A DNA stretch of 64,000 nucleotides from Phyllostachys edulis (Eukaryota; Streptophyta; Magnoliopsida; Poales; Poaceae): positions 99,578,826 through 99,642,825 of the forward strand of contig CM070546.1 of the NCBI GenBank assembly GCA_036346405.1. The letters are read 5' to 3'. The notes under the pieces were generated by a model. The model had not been told where the DNA came from. It made no database searches and saw only the letters and a program-made list of their open reading frames with translations. Made by a program: the position numbers and the translations under genes. This document shows, one piece after another, positions 23,190 through 36,179 of the stretch. How positions within the stretch are numbered: the stretch's first letter is position 1; each line of letters begins with the position of its first letter.

Positions 23190-25400
23190 ACCCCTTCAGT
23201 GAAATGGGCGTCGAAGGCCAAGCCAGAGGGGCAGCTCCGAGGGGTCCCTTTGAGAGAAGCCTTCCCAGAGAAGACAGTGGTCCTCGAGCGGAGCTCCAGA
23301 CAGAGGCACATGAAGCCATTCTCGAGGTACTCCGGAGCAAAGCGTACATCTTCTCATGGGGACCTAAGGACATCCCTGGGGTAGCCCGGGAGACCATCGA
23401 GCACCGCCTGGCCATCAAGAGCGAGGCATCCCCCAAGAAGCAAAAACTGCGTCGCATGTCGGTAGAACGGCTCGAGGTGGCCAAGAGAGAAATAGCCAAG
23501 CTACTAAAGACATCGGTCATTTGGGAGATCAAGCACTCGAAATGGCTGGCCAACCCCGTTCTGTTGCAAAAGAACACTGGCAAATGGCACATGTGCTCGA
23601 CTTCACCGACCTCAACAAAGCATCCCCGAAGGATGATTTCTCCCTACCCCGTATTGACCAGCTGGTTGATGCCACTTCGGGTTGCGAGCTGATGAGCTTC
23701 CTTGGAGCCTACTCTGGCTATCATCAGATATTCATGGCCAAGAAGGATGAATCGAAGACTGCTTTCATCACTCCCCATCGGCACCTATTGCTTCACCAGG
23801 ATGCCCTTCGGCCTCAAGAATGCGGTGGCAACCTTCACCCGGCTCATTACGAAGGTGTTAGCCAAGCAACTCGGCGGCAACATCGAGGCGTATGTCGATG
23901 GCAACATGGTCAAGAGCACGCTCGCAAGCTACAACAAAACGGACTGCAGGAAACCTTCACTAGCATTCGGGCAAAGGGGGTCAAGCTGAACCCAGAAAAA
24001 TACACCTTCGTAGTAAAGGCGGGCAAGCTCATGGGATTTCTCATGTGCGAAAGAGGCATCGAGGCCAACCACAAGAAAATAAAATCCATCCAAGAAATGG
24101 AGCCCCCACAGTGCTCGAGAGGTGCAAAGACTAATGGGGCGCTTCGCAGCCCTTAGTCGATTCTTATCCCACTCCGCGGAGCGAGTCTTGCCCTTTTTCA
24201 AGACGCTTCAGGGAGCGGAGCTGTTCCGGTGGACGGAAGATTGCCAGAAGTCATTCGAAGAGCTTAAATAATACCTCACCCAATTTTCAAGCCTAGTCAG
24301 CCTGAAACCCAACACGAAGCTACTGTTGTACCTCGTCACCTCCTTCTCAGTGGTGAGCGCGGTCCTTGTCCAAGTGCACAGTGGGCAGTGCCCCGTGTAC
24401 TGCGTATTGAAGGCCCTACAAGAGGCCAAGGTCAGATACACAGAACTGAAAAAGTTGGCATACACCCAACTCATGGCTTCGCACAAGCTACATCACTACT
24501 TCCTAGCACATGCCATCACAGTCCCAATGTCTTACCTACTCGCGCTAATGCTGCGAAACGAGGACGCCTCAAGCCAAATAGGCAAGTGGGCCACCGAGCT
24601 GGTGCCCTTCGACCTCACCTTTGCCACGCACACGACAATCAAATCATAGGCCCTCACCGACTTCTTCACCAAATGGACTCCCCAATTCGAGAAACAACCC
24701 CCAAGCTAGACCGAGGCCCCGTGGACAATCTGCACTGATGGCTCTCGGTGCGCCATGGGGGCAGGCACGACGGCTATCTTGGTCACCCCGGACGGGCGGA
24801 ACGTGTCACACGTCGCCTGCCTCGACTTCCCGACAACAAATAACGCCTCCGATTACGAAGCTGTGTTGCTGGCCTCCGCAAGGCCAAGACTTTGGGGGCC
24901 AAACACATAATCATCAAAAGCAACTCCCACCTTATGGCTGGCCACTTCAACAAATCGTTCGTTACTAGAGACCCTGAGCTGGCCAGATACCTGGCCACGG
25001 TTCATGAGGCAGCGAAGCACTACCTCGGTATCACCGTTCAAACCATCCCAAGAGGAAACAACGAGGCAGCGGACAAGCTCGCAAAACTGGACAACTCTAC
25101 CGAACGTCCTCTACCAAACATCTTCTACAAGGTACTACACACGCCCTCGGTTGCGCCTGAAGCTCAAGGGGTTGCCCCCGAAGCACAAGGTGCTGCCCCC
25201 AAAACACATGGGGTTGCGCCTAGAACACATGGGGCTGTGCCCGAAGCGCAAGTCACTGCGCGTGAGTCAAATCTTGTACTTCTCATCAATGAGGCTAACT
25301 GGCGGGATGCCATCACCAAATACCTAACAGGTGAAGAGCACGAGGACCCCACCGAAGCAAAGCGCTTCAGCACCGTGCACGAAACTACCGGATCATAAAT
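23190..25400 (+). pseudogene. Tat-type reverse transcriptase and RNase H, broken
   Basis: RT motifs are spread over two or three frames: KASPKDDFSLPRIDQLVDAT and SFLGAYSGYHQIFMA (23,620-23,735), then FTRMPFGLKNAVATFTRL and EAYVDGN (23,790-23,910). The catalytic pair that is normally YVDD reads YVDG, so one metal-binding Asp is lost. The thumb motif KGVKLNPEKYTF is at about 23,970. RNase H follows, with CTDGS at about 24,730 and NNEAADKLAKL at about 25,060. After RNase H comes a run of five seven-residue repeats (25,147-25,256). Frameshifts near 23,790 and 24,160 and stops near 24,270 and 24,650 show it is dead. Confidence 0.75.
25147..25256 (+). repeat. 21-bp coding repeats (VAPEAQG-type heptads) between RNase H and integrase
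   Basis: Five consecutive seven-residue units of the form VAPEAQG, VAPEAQG, AAPKTHG, VAPRTHG, AVPEAQV are read in the RNase H frame. The nucleotide units are about 21 bp and diverged. They sit in a linker and probably arose by slippage; a role is not known. Confidence 0.7.
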
Positions 25401-26380
25401 GGTTTACTGTACAAAGGGGGCATCTACGCTCCCTATTGCACTGCGTATCACAGGAAGAGGGCAATCCCTCTTGAGGGACATCCATGAGGGGCCATGTGGC
25501 ACGCGCCAAGCCCCCCGAGGCCTCATCTCCAAGGCCTTCCGCCAAGACTTATACTAGCCGACAGCGTTGTGCGACGCGCAAAACCTTGTCTAGCGCTAAC
25601 AGGGAAGCCATTGGGCTGGCCGCAGCCCCTGCCCCCCCCGGTTTGTTCCTTCGCTTCGCCTTCGTCGCAATTGAATACTTCTCAAGATGGATAGAGGTGG
25701 AGCCCGTATAAAAAATCACCACCGCGACAGCCCGACAGTTCGTATGGAAAAACATCATTTGCAGATAAGGGGTGCCGAGCAACATCATCACCGACAAACA
25801 GCACCAATTCGACTCCACACACTTCAAAGCATTCTGCAAAGGCCTACAAACAAACATATGCTTTGTGTCGGTAGGGTACCCTGAGTCCAACAGGGCGGTC
25901 GAGCAAGCCAACGGTAGCCTACTAGAGGGGCTGACAAGGCGCCTCGTTGGCATGCCGAAGGACCTTTGGCCCGAAGAGCTCAAAGCTTTGTGGGCGCTCT
26001 GCACCTCACGCAGTTGGGCAACATGATTCTCACCATTGAAGCTCATATTCGATGACGAAGTAATGACCAGAGGAGAGCTCGCGGCAAAGTCCCTCTGCGC
26101 CAAGGCGGATCATGAGCCCGCAGAACGGGAGGTCTCCGTGGACCTCCTCAAAGAAAGATGCGTACAAGCCATAACAAGCATGGCCAGATATGCCATGGGC
26201 GTCGCGGCGAGTTACAACAAGAAGGTCAGGGTTCGCCCACTAGCACCAGGCGACATGGCCTCAAACGCGTCGCGAATCCTGCGACCACAGGCAAGCTGGG
26301 GTCCAAATGAGAGGGGCTGTACATCATCACCCGCGCAACAAGGGTGGACTCCTACTACATCGCAACACCAAAGGGATAAC
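25400..26380 (+). pseudogene. Tat-type integrase, broken
   Basis: Integrase core motifs are FAFVAIEYFSRWIEVEPV (25,655-25,710; the first catalytic Asp position reads Glu), PSNIITDKQHQFDS (25,770-25,820; second Asp) and PESNRAVEQANG (25,880-25,915; third acidic residue Glu). A stop at 25,710 and frame changes break the domain. The C-terminal part to 26,380 contains YNKKVRVRPLAPGD, typical of the region after the core. This enzyme would join element DNA to the host chromosome. Confidence 0.7.
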
Positions 26381-26549
26381 AACTAGACCACACATGGAAC
26401 ACCAAAAGCCTCTGCAAGTTTTATCCTTAAGGCCGCTCAATTGTAAAAACCCAGTTGCGCCCAGGCAATCCCCGCCCTGCACGCTAGAATGGAGGAGGCA
26501 TGTACGACTTTGGGCACTTAGCCCCTCATCAATGAAATATACGCTGCGC

Positions 26550-26780
26550 ATGGCTCACAGCCTTGGTGCACATCGATGCCCCCATGACACGACTGTATAA
26601 ACAAAGACACCGTGCATGGCTTATAGCCCTAGTGCACACCAATGCCCCCCGCAGACACGAGTGTATAAACGAAAACACCACATATGGCTCACAGCCCCAG
26701 TGTACACCGATGCCCTCCATAGGCATGAGTGTATAAATAAAGATGCCACGAGTGGCTCACAGCCCCGGTGCACACCGTAC
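26550..26780 (+). repeat. Minisatellite A, about 67-bp unit, about 3.5 copies
   Basis: Units begin ATGGCTCACAGCC or close variants at 26,550, 26,616, 26,684 and 26,752, a period of 66-68 bp. Each contains a GTGTATAAAC-type word. The array lies just after the integrase region of the split Tat element. Confidence 0.8.
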
Positions 26781-26805
26781 CTAGCCCCGAGCACCAGGGT
26801 CCACT

Positions 26806-27906
26806 GGGGGTGGTGCTAGTCTTTACCTTCCCCTCTCAAAAGAATAGTTAGGGCTCCCACAAAGCTCTATCTAAAAAAAGTATGGGGGCGGCGCTAGGCT
26901 TTGCCTCCCTCTTGCAAAAAAGTTAGGGTTCCCTCGGAGCCCTATCTAAAAAAGTATGGGGGGATAGCGCTAGGCTTTACCTCCCTCATCGCAAAAAAAA
27001 GTTAGGGTCCTCCCGGAGCCCTATCTAAAAAAGTATGGGAGACGGCGCTAGGCTTCGCTCCCCCTCACAAAAAAGTTAGGGCTCCCCAGAGCCCTATCTA
27101 AAAAAGTATGAGGGACGGCGCTATGATTCGCCTTCCCCCTCACAAAAAAAATAGGGCTCCCTCGAAGCTCTATCTAAAAAAGTATGGGGGTGGCGCTAGA
27201 CTTCCCCTCTCCCTCGCAAAAAAGTTAGGTCTCCACCGGAACCCTATCTAAAAAAAGTATGCGGGATGGCGCTAGGCTAAGCCTTCCCCTCACAAAAAAC
27301 TTAGGGCACCCCTGGAGCCCTATCTAAAAAAGTATAAGGGACGACGCTAGGCTTCGCCTCCTGCCTCGCAAAAAAGTTAGGTCTCCCCTGGAGCCTTATC
27401 TAAAAAAGTATAGGGGACAACACAACGCGTCGCCTCCCCCTCGCAAAATAAGTTAGGGCTGCCCCAGAGCTCTATCTAAAAAAGTATGGGGGACGGCGCT
27501 AGGTTTTGCCTCCCCCTCGCAAAAAATATATATTTAGGGCTTCCCCGGAATCCTATCTAAAAAAGTATGGGGGACAGCGCTAGACTTCTCCTCCCCATCG
27601 CAAAAAAGTTAGGGCTCCCCCGGAGCCCTATCTAAAAAAGTATGGGGGACGGTGCTAGGCTTAGCCTCTCCCCTCGCAAAAAAAGTTAAGGATCTCCCGG
27701 AGCCCTATCTAAAAAAGTATGGGGGACAACGCTAGGCTTCACCCCCCCCCCCGGCAAAAAAAGTTTGGGCTCCCCCAGAACCCTATCTAAAACAGTATGG
27801 GGGACGACACTAGGCTTCGCCTCTTCCCTTGCAAAAAAAGTCAGGGCTCCCCCGGAGCTCTATCTAAGAAAGTATGGGGGACAGTGCTAGGCTTCGCCCC
27901 CGAAGC
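26806..27906 (+). repeat. Minisatellite B, about 75-bp unit, about 14 copies
   Basis: The word CTATCTAAAAAAGTATGGGG recurs about every 73-79 bp, for example near 26,881, 26,955, 27,034, 27,107, 27,183 and 27,258, and on to about 27,875. Each unit also holds GGGCTCCCCCGGAGCCC or a variant, which can form a hairpin. The array lies in the 3' non-coding part of the split Tat element. Known biology: the region downstream of integrase in Tat-lineage elements often carries such arrays and can give rise to satellites. Confidence 0.9.
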
Positions 27907-28789
27907 CCTATGTAAACCCAAAACGAAACAGGAGGTCAAACAACACCAGACATGCATATGTTAACAATCGTATGCTTTATTCGTCAAAACAAATTCCCAA
28001 TAAATAAGTACATGCAACAGAGGATTGCCTCAGGAAAAAGAAAATCAATCAAGGCATACACTAGTATAGGATACACAATCAATGCCTACGGTGCCTTAGC
28101 ATACAACACGACTGGGCGCAGCAGCCACTCTCACAGTTCCTCATCGGATAGCCTAGTCTCCATGAACTTTAGGAGGTCCCCTCCCGCAAACCTACTGCAT
28201 ACCGCCTCGAATGGTGCTTTGCGAGGGGGGGGGGAAGAGCCACAGACTCCAGGCATGAGGCCGACGTGCCTTCTTTGGATATCGCACAGCTTCGCTGCTC
28301 CTAGAAGTGGGTAATCTCGTCACATGCTATGACAGCCTTGCACTGGGGAAATAGCCCGAACTCCTCCATGCTCCCATCTGCGTTCGCCAAGTGCCATAAT
28401 TGCCACTTTGCGCCATGGTACACGACGCTCTGATAGCACAACTATAGCGGCCAGACAGAGCGAAGGCAGTGCTCCACCTTTGGCTCGTGCCAGGGGGCAA
28501 TTACCTTCGCCACGTGCCCCTCCGACTACCGAAGCCCCTGGCTAGCAGTACAGCGAAGCGGTGGCAGGCCAGCCTGCATAAACCATGAGTTCAGAATGCG
28601 CAATCCCAAAGCACGCTAAACGAACCACACCGAACTTCACAAACAACTAATTTTTCAAACACCTTTTTCATTCAAAAGAGGAGGTCATTACAAAAAGAGG
28701 CAAACCCCCCACCTTGGCCTCCCCTTTGGCGCATGGGCCCCGAAGGGGGCGAGAATAAAAAAAAAACAAAAGGTCGCTCGAAGCAAGCG
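27907..28789. other. Non-coding internal region of the Tat element
   Basis: This lies between minisatellite B and the antisense gene. No domain was recognised. It contains a G-run (about 28,224-28,234) and an A-run (about 28,757-28,766). Short open frames here have no recognisable product. Confidence 0.5.
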
Positions 28790-29357
28790 GAGGATCACAC
28801 CTTGTCTACATTGGTGGCCCCCCGCTCGCCAGCCTCCTAGTCATCCACTTGGGCCTTGCCCTTCTTCTTTTTGGCTTACACTGCCTGAAGAGAATCCATC
28901 GCTGCATCATGACCACGCGGTGAACAGAAATCCTGGATAAAGACATTGCTCGCCTTCTGCGTCTAGCGATGTTCGGCAGCCACCTCCTCTGCGGTCTCCA
29001 CTACCATGGAGTGAGTAGCGAGGGCGTCCACATGTCCACTCCCAGCCTTTTGTAGGGAGGCGAAAGCCAATGTCCAAGCCAACTTTGTGCAGTGGTCCCC
29101 TTACGCCTGGGCCGCCGGCAGACACACCTCCCTGGCATGGCAGAGACGCCCAAGGGTGATGTCCATCTCCCCCACAGTGTGTCGCCTTTGGGGAGGCAGG
29201 GCACCAAGGTCTGCAACCGCGCCCTCCAAGGCCTCCAAGGTCACCAGCGCCACAGAGTACGAGAGCTTCCGCTCTGCTTGAATCTCCGTCTCGAGGTCGG
29301 CCTGAACGCCTCGAAGAGTCTGCATCTCCTCCTACAAGCCGGTGTGCTCCCATTCTA
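28790..29357 (-). pseudogene. C-terminal part of the Tat antisense gene (coiled coil)
   Basis: A minus-strand frame from about 29,345 to 29,101 reads through an Ala/Leu/Glu-rich heptad-like stretch (QTLRGVQADLETEIQAERKL, then VALVTLEALEGAVADL), which looks like a coiled coil. It faces the insertion break at 29,360. Its N-terminal part is probably at 49,012-47,653 on the other side of the nested insertion. Stops show it is not intact. Function unknown. Confidence 0.5.
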
Positions 29358-29426
29358 GCTTCTATGTTGGCTTAGATTTGTTTTGGATTTTTGGTGATTA
29401 ATGCCAAAAGAGGGAGAATGTTTATA

Positions 29427-32400
29427 TGTCGGGACCCAAAAATACAATTCTGGACCCTCTGTGTTTAAAGCACTAGTCCAGGATCACGCTAGTGCACACA
29501 TTATCAACAAAGATGGATATCGATCCACACAAGCGAATAGTAACATAAACGAATAGTTTGATTAATAAATAATGGTTTGACCTTACGGTCGAGTTTACAT
29601 TTATTAAGCCACATAGGGCTAATAGAGAAATAAAAGCAAGCGAAGCGGCGTGGCATCCCATCGATTCACCACAAGCAACCGACTGGGATCAAGACCCCAC
29701 GATCAGGCACCTTCGATAAACTCCTCCTCAAATGCTGGCGAAGACTCCTCCTCTTCTGCTTGATTTAGTTTAAAGCAAGCGTGAGTACACACCGTACTCG
29801 CAAGTCACACCACAGAAATGCAATTATACATGCAGGCTCATTACAAGGGAATGGCATTTTGTGGTTCTTTTGCAAAAATGCAACATTTGCAGTTGAATAC
29901 AAATAATAGATTGAAAGCAGGTAAAACAAATAGACAATAATAATTTTAACAGTTTGATTTCACAAAGACACACACAGCCTAAACAGATTATTCACATAGC
30001 CATATGATTTAGATCACACAGCTCCCTTCCCACACAGTTTATGAAGATCTACCCCTCGTGTGAAATCCCCGAGCATTGTCCATGACCGCGGACGTGGCTA
30101 TTCGAATAGATTGTTTACACTCTGCAGAGTTTGTACACTTTACCCACAAGATACAACCAGTGTTGCAAGCACTAATCGTAACAAAGCATTTTGGAAACTT
30201 CATCTTAACATAGCTGCTCCCGATGTGCTTACGTCATACCAAACCATACACAGTGTATGGTACAACACACACCGTTGGACAAGGAAAGGGCGAACCGTCC
30301 CACGATGCGACTACATGGTAGCACACACCTCCACCCTTTTCACATAGCCTAACCTACTGCCTGAGCAATCAATGCCAAGAATTCGTATCTTACTATGCTA
30401 GGCCCGTCTCATAACAGGCATGTGGTCGTACGGAAGGGCTCAGTTCAATGACGCACAAAGTTCAGTCCTTAAATGACCGAGGCAAGACTTCCAAATTCTA
30501 ACTATGTCACAAAGATTAATTTGACACACAGATTCACATTCCCATATCACATAGCCACCATGTCACACAGTTCCCACCACTTGCCTCAGTCCAAACCTTT
30601 TCCCACCCAGTTGATTTAAGTGCAACACATGCCACAAAGACACATAGTACATACAGATTATTACAAAGTTACATAGTCACTTAGTCAAGTTAATAATTGC
30701 AACTTTACATGAATAAATGATTCGTGGCATGGCTAAGCAACCTAGTCGTATCTAACCAACCCACGTTGGTGCTACAATATTACCAACTAAATATCAACTA
30801 GGGTGACAAAGGATCAAGGTATAACAATTATACAAGGAAGGCATACCAGATTGGATTTAATAGCTAATCCCAAAAGTATTTAAATAATTACTTGAAATAA
30901 AATGCAATACTTTGAAATAAAATAACATTTAGAAAACTGGGATTCAATCATGGTCAAAGCATGACTTGCCTTGGAACAGGTCTAGGAATTGATCTTGGTC
31001 TTGTTGTGCTCCTCCTTCTTCAAATCTTCCAGAAGTGTCGAAGTCTACTTGCAAAAGAAGCAAATAAACAAACTAAATAAATAACAGAGGCAAAACAACT
31101 CAAAAAAAATCTCCATTAAATAGATCTTGAATTTATAGGAATTTAGAAATTTGAATGGACTGATTTGGAGTTCGGATGCAAAAGTTATGGGGTTTGGAAG
31201 TTTGAATCTAAAGAGAAACCCTAAAATTGGAATTATACGAATTTCCCAAATTATTTCTCAATAGAAAAATCGGAATATTGCGCACTGCTGACGTCATCAA
31301 AAGGAATATCGGCTGAAAGATAAATAAAAGAAATATATTTTGAAGTGGGGCCCACTGTCATAGGGACAGTGCACCATGGACCGGGTTTATGGACCCTTGG
31401 ATCTGGTGGGGTGTATACACGCCACATGGCGTTGCCACTCGGACGCCACGCAAGCAATCGGGGTGATGTGGCGTAGATGTGGCGGATGACCTGGCATCCA
31501 CGTCGGCGGTGTTGGCAACGGCGACGAGTGCTCCTAGACCGGCCAGCAACGACGAACCAGGGCACGACGGCGACGGTGAGTGCGCGCATTGGAGAGAGGA
31601 TGATATTGCGCACTCGGGGGTACCTTCTTTGGCCTGGAGAGCGCGGAGGCGGGAATCGGTGTCGAAGCGGAGAAGGACGGGTGGTCATTGTCGGGATGAC
31701 CACGAGCGTCCGGGAAGCGGCGAAGGGTGCGAGGTTGCTTGCTGACGAGGAAGGCGATGGCGGCGACCACCGAGGGCAGAACACGGTCGGCAATGGCGAA
31801 TTGAAGTTTTGGCTTGCGGCTCCAAAACCCTAAACTCAAATTCGTGGCTGGAGCTTTAGGAGGGAGACGAGGTGGCGATTTGGGATCAGGAGGCAAGGGC
31901 GAAGCAGGGGGTCCCTTTATAGAGTCGGCGCCTGAATTTGAAATCCCAAATTCGGATTAATCTGAGCTCATTGGGTTTTAGAGATAGGAGCGGACTCGGT
32001 GTGATTCAAATCCCAAAAGATGCGGAGGAGATAAAGATTGAGTTCGGTTAGAAAATCCGCGGGACTTTAGTTAGCGAAACCGAACACGGGGCGGAGTTTC
32101 TAGAAGCTCTAATGGCGGACAGGCCGACTTGCACGTAGCAAAGAATCTTGCGATGAAGGCAGCGACCTCGGCGGTCCCACTGTTAGTTGGAGATGGAGGT
32201 GCGAGCAAGCAGCAGCCTCGATCAGCGTCCACGATCAAATGGGCGACCCGAGATAAAAGGCGTGTTAAATTTGCACAAGGAAGCGGGCCAAGAGATGGGC
32301 CTCACGTGAAGCTGGGCCGGGAAAAGGGCCTCGCACGCGGAAGGAGTTGTGGGCCGAAGGGATTCGGCCCGAAGCCAAATGGAGATTTTTAAATAGCTTT

Positions 32401-32679
32401 TATATGTTAGAAAATACCAGAAATTCCAAATGGCAATAGAAATTAGCAAATGAACTTAGAAAAATTCTAGAAAAATCTAGAAAATATATCCAAGCACATA
32501 GAATCCAAATAAAATAGTTTTGACCATTGTTCGTGTTGACTTTAGTCATATTAAATTGTTTTGTTACTCAAGGTTCATATTTAAGCTTTTGAATTAAATT
32601 CAAATAAATCCAAATGGTGAATTTTCTCTCTACTAACTATTCAAAGGATTTTTAAAGCTCAGAAAATTAGGATGTTACA
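29427..32679 (-). mobile_element. Solo LTR of a Ty3/gypsy element (Tekay/RIRE3-like), 3,253 bp
   Basis: On the minus strand it starts TGTAACATCC and ends GGGTCCCGACA. It is flanked on both sides by TTATA (29,422-29,426 and 32,680-32,684), a perfect 5-bp target duplication. A TATA box (CTATAAAGGG on the minus strand, about 31,917) lies about 760 bp from the LTR start and is followed by a GC-rich leader. No internal domain or second LTR is present, so it is a solo LTR. The lineage name rests on the length and TGTAACA start and is an inference. Confidence 0.85.
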
Positions 32680-34072
32680 TTATATGATCAATATATTTCC
32701 ATTTGGATTCTCTCCTATGAATTCATTTTATTTCATGCATGTCTTGAGGAGCATCATCTCATTCATACACATAGCCTCCTATATGCATCATGTGCATAAG
32801 CTTGCTATTCTCATATGCATAATGCTTGAAACTTTAAATTGCTTAGTGACATGCATTGATATAGTTCAATAGCTCAAATTCTTATCTTATGATGATTTAT
32901 ATCCAAATGATGTCATTGATAAAGGATTTGTCATCAATCACCAAAAAGGGGGAGATTGAAGAATCTAGACCTGTCATTATGAGTTAATGGAGTATTTTGG
33001 TGATTAATGATAAATCTATATGTGAGACTAACACTTCTATTGATATACCTATTGTGTAGTTTTATTTGGATGAAAAGGTAAAAATTATGGAGGTATGCAC
33101 CCAACATCATACTCTTATATCTTGTTACATTCCTCGGATCCAAAATATAGATTGAACTCCACTAAAAGTCTAACTTGAATATGTGCATATGTTTTTATTA
33201 CACATTCATGCATGGACACATTTAGGGGGAGTTCACTCTATGTTTTGTGGTTTCATTAGTATTGATCTATATTTCTTTATCCACATATATTGGGGATCTC
33301 TACTTTGAAACATATCCTTTGAGTATATAAAACTTGTGTAGTTTATATATACTCATATTACTTTATATTCAATTATTTACAATTGTGTTGCGGGACTAAT
33401 GTGTGTGCTAAGATGTTTTCAAGGCTTAGTCTCAGAGTGGAGTTTGAATGATGACATGAAAGGAAATGCAAAGATGATAAAAGATCGACATGGCTCAAAA
33501 CAAAGGAGTCATGCATTGTATTTCGAAAAGCTTCTGGAAGAATTTTAGTGGAAATCGGTCTGACCGCATTTGGTAAGCGGTACTACCAATGTGCGGTAGT
33601 ACCATAGTTCATTTGGCGGAACTACTGCGTGGCGGTATGACCGCAAATCTTGAGCGGAACTACCACAACCCAGTCTTTCCGAAAACTAGTCGGCGGTACG
33701 TTATTTACAAACAGGGCTTGTTATGGACCTCGAAGGGAATCGGTTGTACCACCCTTATGATCGGAAGTACCAGTGAGCGGAACTACCACATGATCAACGA
33801 CGATAGTACCGCACCTTTCTGCAACAGCTTGTTAAGAAGCATTTGATGCAGATATATCTTGGTAATTAATGTCAATAACATTACGAGGCTAACATTTTTC
33901 ATGAGTTGGATGAATAGGTTATGTTCCATGGTAATTGAGATTTTGGATGGCATCATGAGTTGATCGTCATTAAGTCAAGGTTCAAGAAGATGATGTATCA
34001 TGTGTTGATGCATATCAAGATCTCGAAGAGGAGATGATCATGAGTTGATCACCAAGTCAAGAGAAGACCCAT

Positions 34073-34796
34073 TGACGAGGATTAAAACCTCTATGTATTA
34101 TTTTAAATGCATAATAAAAGACCATACGTCTTCATGGTCGTAACCCTAAGACTAACGACCTCCACAGTGCGTTAGTATTGAAGGTTACTTAATGGGTACC
34201 ACTGATGGGATGAGGCTTTGTGCCTAATCCCGACCGATATAACCGCTCGTAAAATTCTTGAATCTGGTATTTCTTATCGTATGATGAATGGAACCGTGTT
34301 ATCGTTCCAAACCATGCGATGGTACAACCACGAGACATCGACTATTAACCACCCTACGGTTAAGCTTTTCACAAGCAACATAAAGGAATTAGCACATTGT
34401 TAACTTCTCTACCGTTCACCCGGTCGTAACACTTCACGAGGGCGTCTTCTCCGAGAGTAACGCCATCTCTTCGGAAGTTATTTAAAGGTGAAGCCACGAA
34501 GACAAGGCACAAGGGACAAGAAGGGAGGCGATAGGCGACACACAAAACAAGGCCAAGGCAAAGATATGCCTGAAGCCTAAGCGGTGGAATTAGAAGCTAG
34601 ATAATCGACCTTAGACTCATATTCTAAGTCGATTGCGGTTAAACATTCCTCCATTCGATGTAATTCAGGGTAGTACTTAGCCACATCTTGTAAATCCAGT
34701 TCATATCAATAAAGAGCGACCCCATTCCATTCCGGGATATTCCACGTCATTTTCCTCGTTTATTTTTAAGTAAGATCGGCGATTCGATCGTCGGCA
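34073..34796 (+). repeat. 5' LTR of the full-length Tat element (724 bp)
   Basis: It begins TGACGAGGATTAAAACC and ends TCGTCGGCA. It differs from the 3' LTR mainly by one- to three-base indels. A GGTCGTAAC word lies near 34,135. Confidence 0.9.
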
Positions 34797-34799
34797 ATT

Positions 34800-34817
34800 T
34801 GGCGCCGTCAAGTGGGG
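34800..34817 (+). other. Primer binding site of the full-length Tat element
   Basis: TGGCGCCGTCAAGTGGGG lies three bases after the LTR end. It matches the TGGCGCCGTC...GTGGGG pattern of Tat-lineage gypsy elements. Confidence 0.8.
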
Positions 34818-36179
34818 AAGAAGGCGTAAGTTTCTGAAGAAATTTTCTTTTTCGCTCAAGAAAATCCTCGCCCAAAAACTCTGCAATCGCTCATGCGACT
34901 ATGCGGAGTTTGGGATGAGAAAAGCGGTTCGATTTGGCGGACTCGCCAACCTCGACATGGAAGGATGTATCGCGCCATGGAAGAAAATGGCGAGTCATCC
35001 TCCTCATCCTCCTCCGCCCGGCTCGCCGTCGCCGGCGTTAGCGAGTCGTCGGATGGATGAAGATCTTGCCGCCACTACGGTGGCGCAACCGAAAACCGGC
35101 CGTTCCGACCGATTCGAATGCGGAGGATCTCTTCAAGCCGGTCTTCTCGGCCGTGAAGCAGTGAAGAAATTTCAGCTCCATCACCGGAAAACTCTATACC
35201 ATTGATGAAATCATGGTGAAAGATACTCTCCTTGACCACGGCAATTCCAGAGTCAGCGAGTCACTGATAGCGGTGTCGATGAAACCTCCAGCGGTGCGTA
35301 GGCCATGTGGGGATGATCACACTCGACATCTGATCGGCGGTTCGTCGGATCGGTGAAGACCTCGAGAAGTGCTCATCTCGACCGATCTCCATCGTGGAAG
35401 ATTACGGCGAAGCGACAAGCTCTCCATTAGTTATGATGGAAGCTCATCGGAAGATCAATCTTTGGAAGCCACGAGGTCAGCGATCGGAGATGAAGATCAA
35501 GATGCCTGCGGTCCTACACTCTCTACCACGCCATCACGTGTTGTTAGAGATGATCCGGGCCGTCAAGCACCAACCGGAGAACAACGGAACTAATCGGCGT
35601 CAATCGGTTAACTACTTTGGCCGCTTGCCCACCAGTGGTAGCGAGGACCGAACAAATCCGAAGGTCGGGGAAGGTTGAGACGGTACACCTCGACCATATG
35701 AACCACGAGACCTTGATAGCTATCTAAAACTTGCGGCGTATTCAAAACATGTTAAATAATTCGATCTGCTCTAGCGAGAACGCCTAATTTTAATACAACT
35801 CGTGGGTCGGTATCAGAAATTCTCCAACAGACCATGCAGTGAGCAGGCGTGTCGAGAACGAGAGGGTTCAGGAAGTCGGACTAGGACTTCGTCCCAGCGC
35901 TCCTCCTCGGTAGGGGCAACCGCGGTCATACCGAGAAGCGATCGATACCAAGACCTCCTCGGCGATTCCGACCAAGGAGTCACGAGGAGAGAAGGCTATT
36001 TCAAGAGGTACTCCCCGCTGCGTCGAGAAGAACCACCACCACTAGGACCTAACGATCTCCGACATCGTTTGAACCAAGTGGTGATGCGTGGACATCATAT
36101 CAATGTCCACGACCGGATCGACTACCGGAGTTCAGCGTTCCAATCTTAGGGATCGGTCTCCGGCCGATTACAATCCGCA

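Noticed and set aside
26806..27906. Regularly spaced repeats resembling a CRISPR array
   Set aside because: The whole 75-bp unit is repeated, including the would-be spacers, so it is a minisatellite; the DNA is also plant.
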